This document shows, one piece after another, positions 4,887 through 5,749 of a stretch of 5,749 nt of DNA (position 1 is its first letter; each line of letters begins with the position of its first letter). The notes beneath the pieces are model-generated. The model was not told the DNA's origin. It saw only the letters and a list, made by a program, of their open reading frames with translations, and searched no databases. A program made the position numbers and the translations under genes. This stretch comes from SOKG01 sp964449845 (GTDB lineage: Bacteria; Chloroflexota; Dehalococcoidia; SZUA-161): assembly GCA_964449845.1 (NCBI GenBank), contig CAYVES010000156.1, forward strand, positions 1 through 5,749. Reading direction: 5' to 3'.

Positions 4887-5749
4887 CTACCTCGCTGGGG
4901 TTTGTTTGGCTAGAGTTCTGTAGTACTCTGCCGTTCTTGCTATTCCTTCTTTGAGCGAAATCCGTGGGCTCCAGCCAAGTTCCTCCTTGGCTTTACTGCA
5001 TTCGAGGCAGATGCGGTAGACCTCCCCCTTGCGAACCGGAGCATAAATAGGGGAACCTTGATACCCCAGCACATCAGCCAGGGTGTCGAATACCTCCTGG
5101 TCGGAGGTCTCGATACCCGTCCCGATATTGAGTACGGAGTTCCCCCCTCGATCGAGAGCGAGGATATTTGCGTCTGTTACGTCCGACACGTGTACATAGT
5201 CCCTGGTTTTGTCCCCGGGGCCGAAGATGGTAGGTTGTTTCCCGGTGAGCATCTGGGTGGCGAAAATGGCCACCACTCCTGCTTCTCCGAAGGGATTTTG
5301 CCGACGGCCATAGACGTTAGCATATCTCAATGCTACGTACTCAAGCTTGTAGAGGATACTGTAAAGATGAAGGTAGTGCTCGACGGCATGCTTTGATACG
5401 CCGTATTGGGAGATGGGATTTACTGGATGATTCTCATCAGCGGGAAGATACTGTGCTTCCCCGTATATCGCTCCGCCCGTGGAGGCGTATATTAGCCTCT
5501 TAACGCCGAATTGGAGGCAGTTGGTGATCACGTTCAGACTGCCCAGGATATTGTCCTCGGCATCCGCGATGGGATCGTCCGCTGACTTCCGTACGTCTAT
5601 CTGAGCTGCATGATGGTTCACTATCTCCGGCTTCTCCCGCTCGAAGATAGACGATAGCTCCTTATCGCAAATGCTGAGCTGGTAGAACTTGGCATTGGGG
5701 TTGAGGTTACGTCGGAATCCGCTGGAGAGATTGTCTACCACCACTACCT
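4887..5749 (-). CDS. NAD-dependent sugar-nucleotide epimerase/dehydratase, GalE-like (N-terminus cut by the window edge)
   Basis: The frame runs from the right edge to TAG at 4889-4887, giving 287 visible codons. It is an extended short-chain dehydrogenase of the UDP-glucose 4-epimerase type, acting in the cytosol on nucleotide sugars for exopolysaccharide or cell-surface glycan synthesis. Visible in order: the strand-2 end VVVVDNLSSG with the ribose-binding Asp, HHAAQIDVRKS, the catalytic Ser/Thr segment IYASTGGAIYG, the catalytic YGVSK (Tyr codon 5405-5403, Lys codon 5393-5391), LRYANVYGRRQ, the substrate-domain RDYVHVSDV and the C-terminal ELGWSP. About 25-30 residues, including the GxxGxxG loop, must lie beyond 5749. 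A GTG at 5744 is an internal Val, not the start. GalE is the best guess; UDP-glucuronate or GDP-mannose-type epimerases are alternatives. Confidence 0.93.
   Translation of the reverse strand, partial: VVVVDNLSSGFRRNLNPNAKFYQLSICDKELSSIFEREKPEIVNHHAAQIDVRKSADDPIADAEDNILGSLNVITNCLQFGVKRLIYASTGGAIYGEAQYLPADENHPVNPISQYGVSKHAVEHYLHLYSILYKLEYVALRYANVYGRRQNPFGEAGVVAIFATQMLTGKQPTIFGPGDKTRDYVHVSDVTDANILALDRGGNSVLNIGTGIETSDQEVFDTLADVLGYQGSPIYAPVRKGEVYRICLECSKAKEELGWSPRISLKEGIARTAEYYRTLAKQTPAR

Noticed and set aside
5058..5396. Antisense 112-codon plus-strand frame inside the epimerase
   Set aside because: It is opposite an intact epimerase frame whose catalytic Tyr and Lys codons lie in the same stretch. 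There is no independent support for coding.
1..5749. CRISPR array, rRNA, integrase or transposase genes
   Set aside because: I found no regularly spaced direct repeats, no rRNA segments, and no protein with transposase or recombinase motifs on either strand.

Overview
This window (5749 bp, roughly 53 % G+C) looks like a contig fragment from a strictly anaerobic bacterium with acyl-CoA and C1 metabolism. The evidence is an oxygen-sensitive dehydratase/reductase activator, a relative of the CO dehydrogenase/acetyl-CoA synthase beta subunit, a CooC-type nickel-insertion ATPase and a thiolase. GTG starts and a 'gtcattgcgag...gaagcaatct' palindromic repeat would suit an uncultured sediment lineage such as Dehalococcoidia (Chloroflexota) or Desulfobacterota. 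That placement is a guess; no gene here fixes the phylum.

Left half, + strand (1-2754): the last 18 codons of an upstream gene, probably a 2-hydroxyacyl-CoA dehydratase/benzoyl-CoA reductase-type subunit; its HgdC/BcrA/BadF-type ATP-dependent activator (114-902); after a hairpin and a degenerate repeat fragment, a 264-aa protein that matches the core of CdhC/AcsB but stops where the A-cluster domain should begin (1101-1895); and a CooC-family P-loop ATPase with its CxC metal-site motif (1966-2754). The set suggests a low-potential, metal-cluster redox module: the activator drives electrons into the upstream subunit, and CooC serves a nickel- or Fe-S-dependent partner. The shortened ACS-like protein is the most unusual part. 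No catalytic CODH or complete ACS gene is visible in the window.

Strand-switch zone (2755-3300): an orphan Shine-Dalgarno and a short hydrophobic reading frame (a likely gene remnant) meet the 3' end of a small minus-strand gene for a winged-helix-like protein. That gene has its own well-formed promoter and a perfect Shine-Dalgarno.

Right half, - strand (3303-5749): a CAU-anticodon tRNA, a complete thiolase (3400-4557), a 329-bp gap with a candidate thiolase promoter and a 118-bp compound palindromic repeat, and an NAD-dependent sugar-nucleotide epimerase of the GalE type. The epimerase's N-terminal nucleotide-binding loop lies off the right edge. The tRNA, thiolase and epimerase look like ordinary chromosomal genes with no evident link to the left-hand module.
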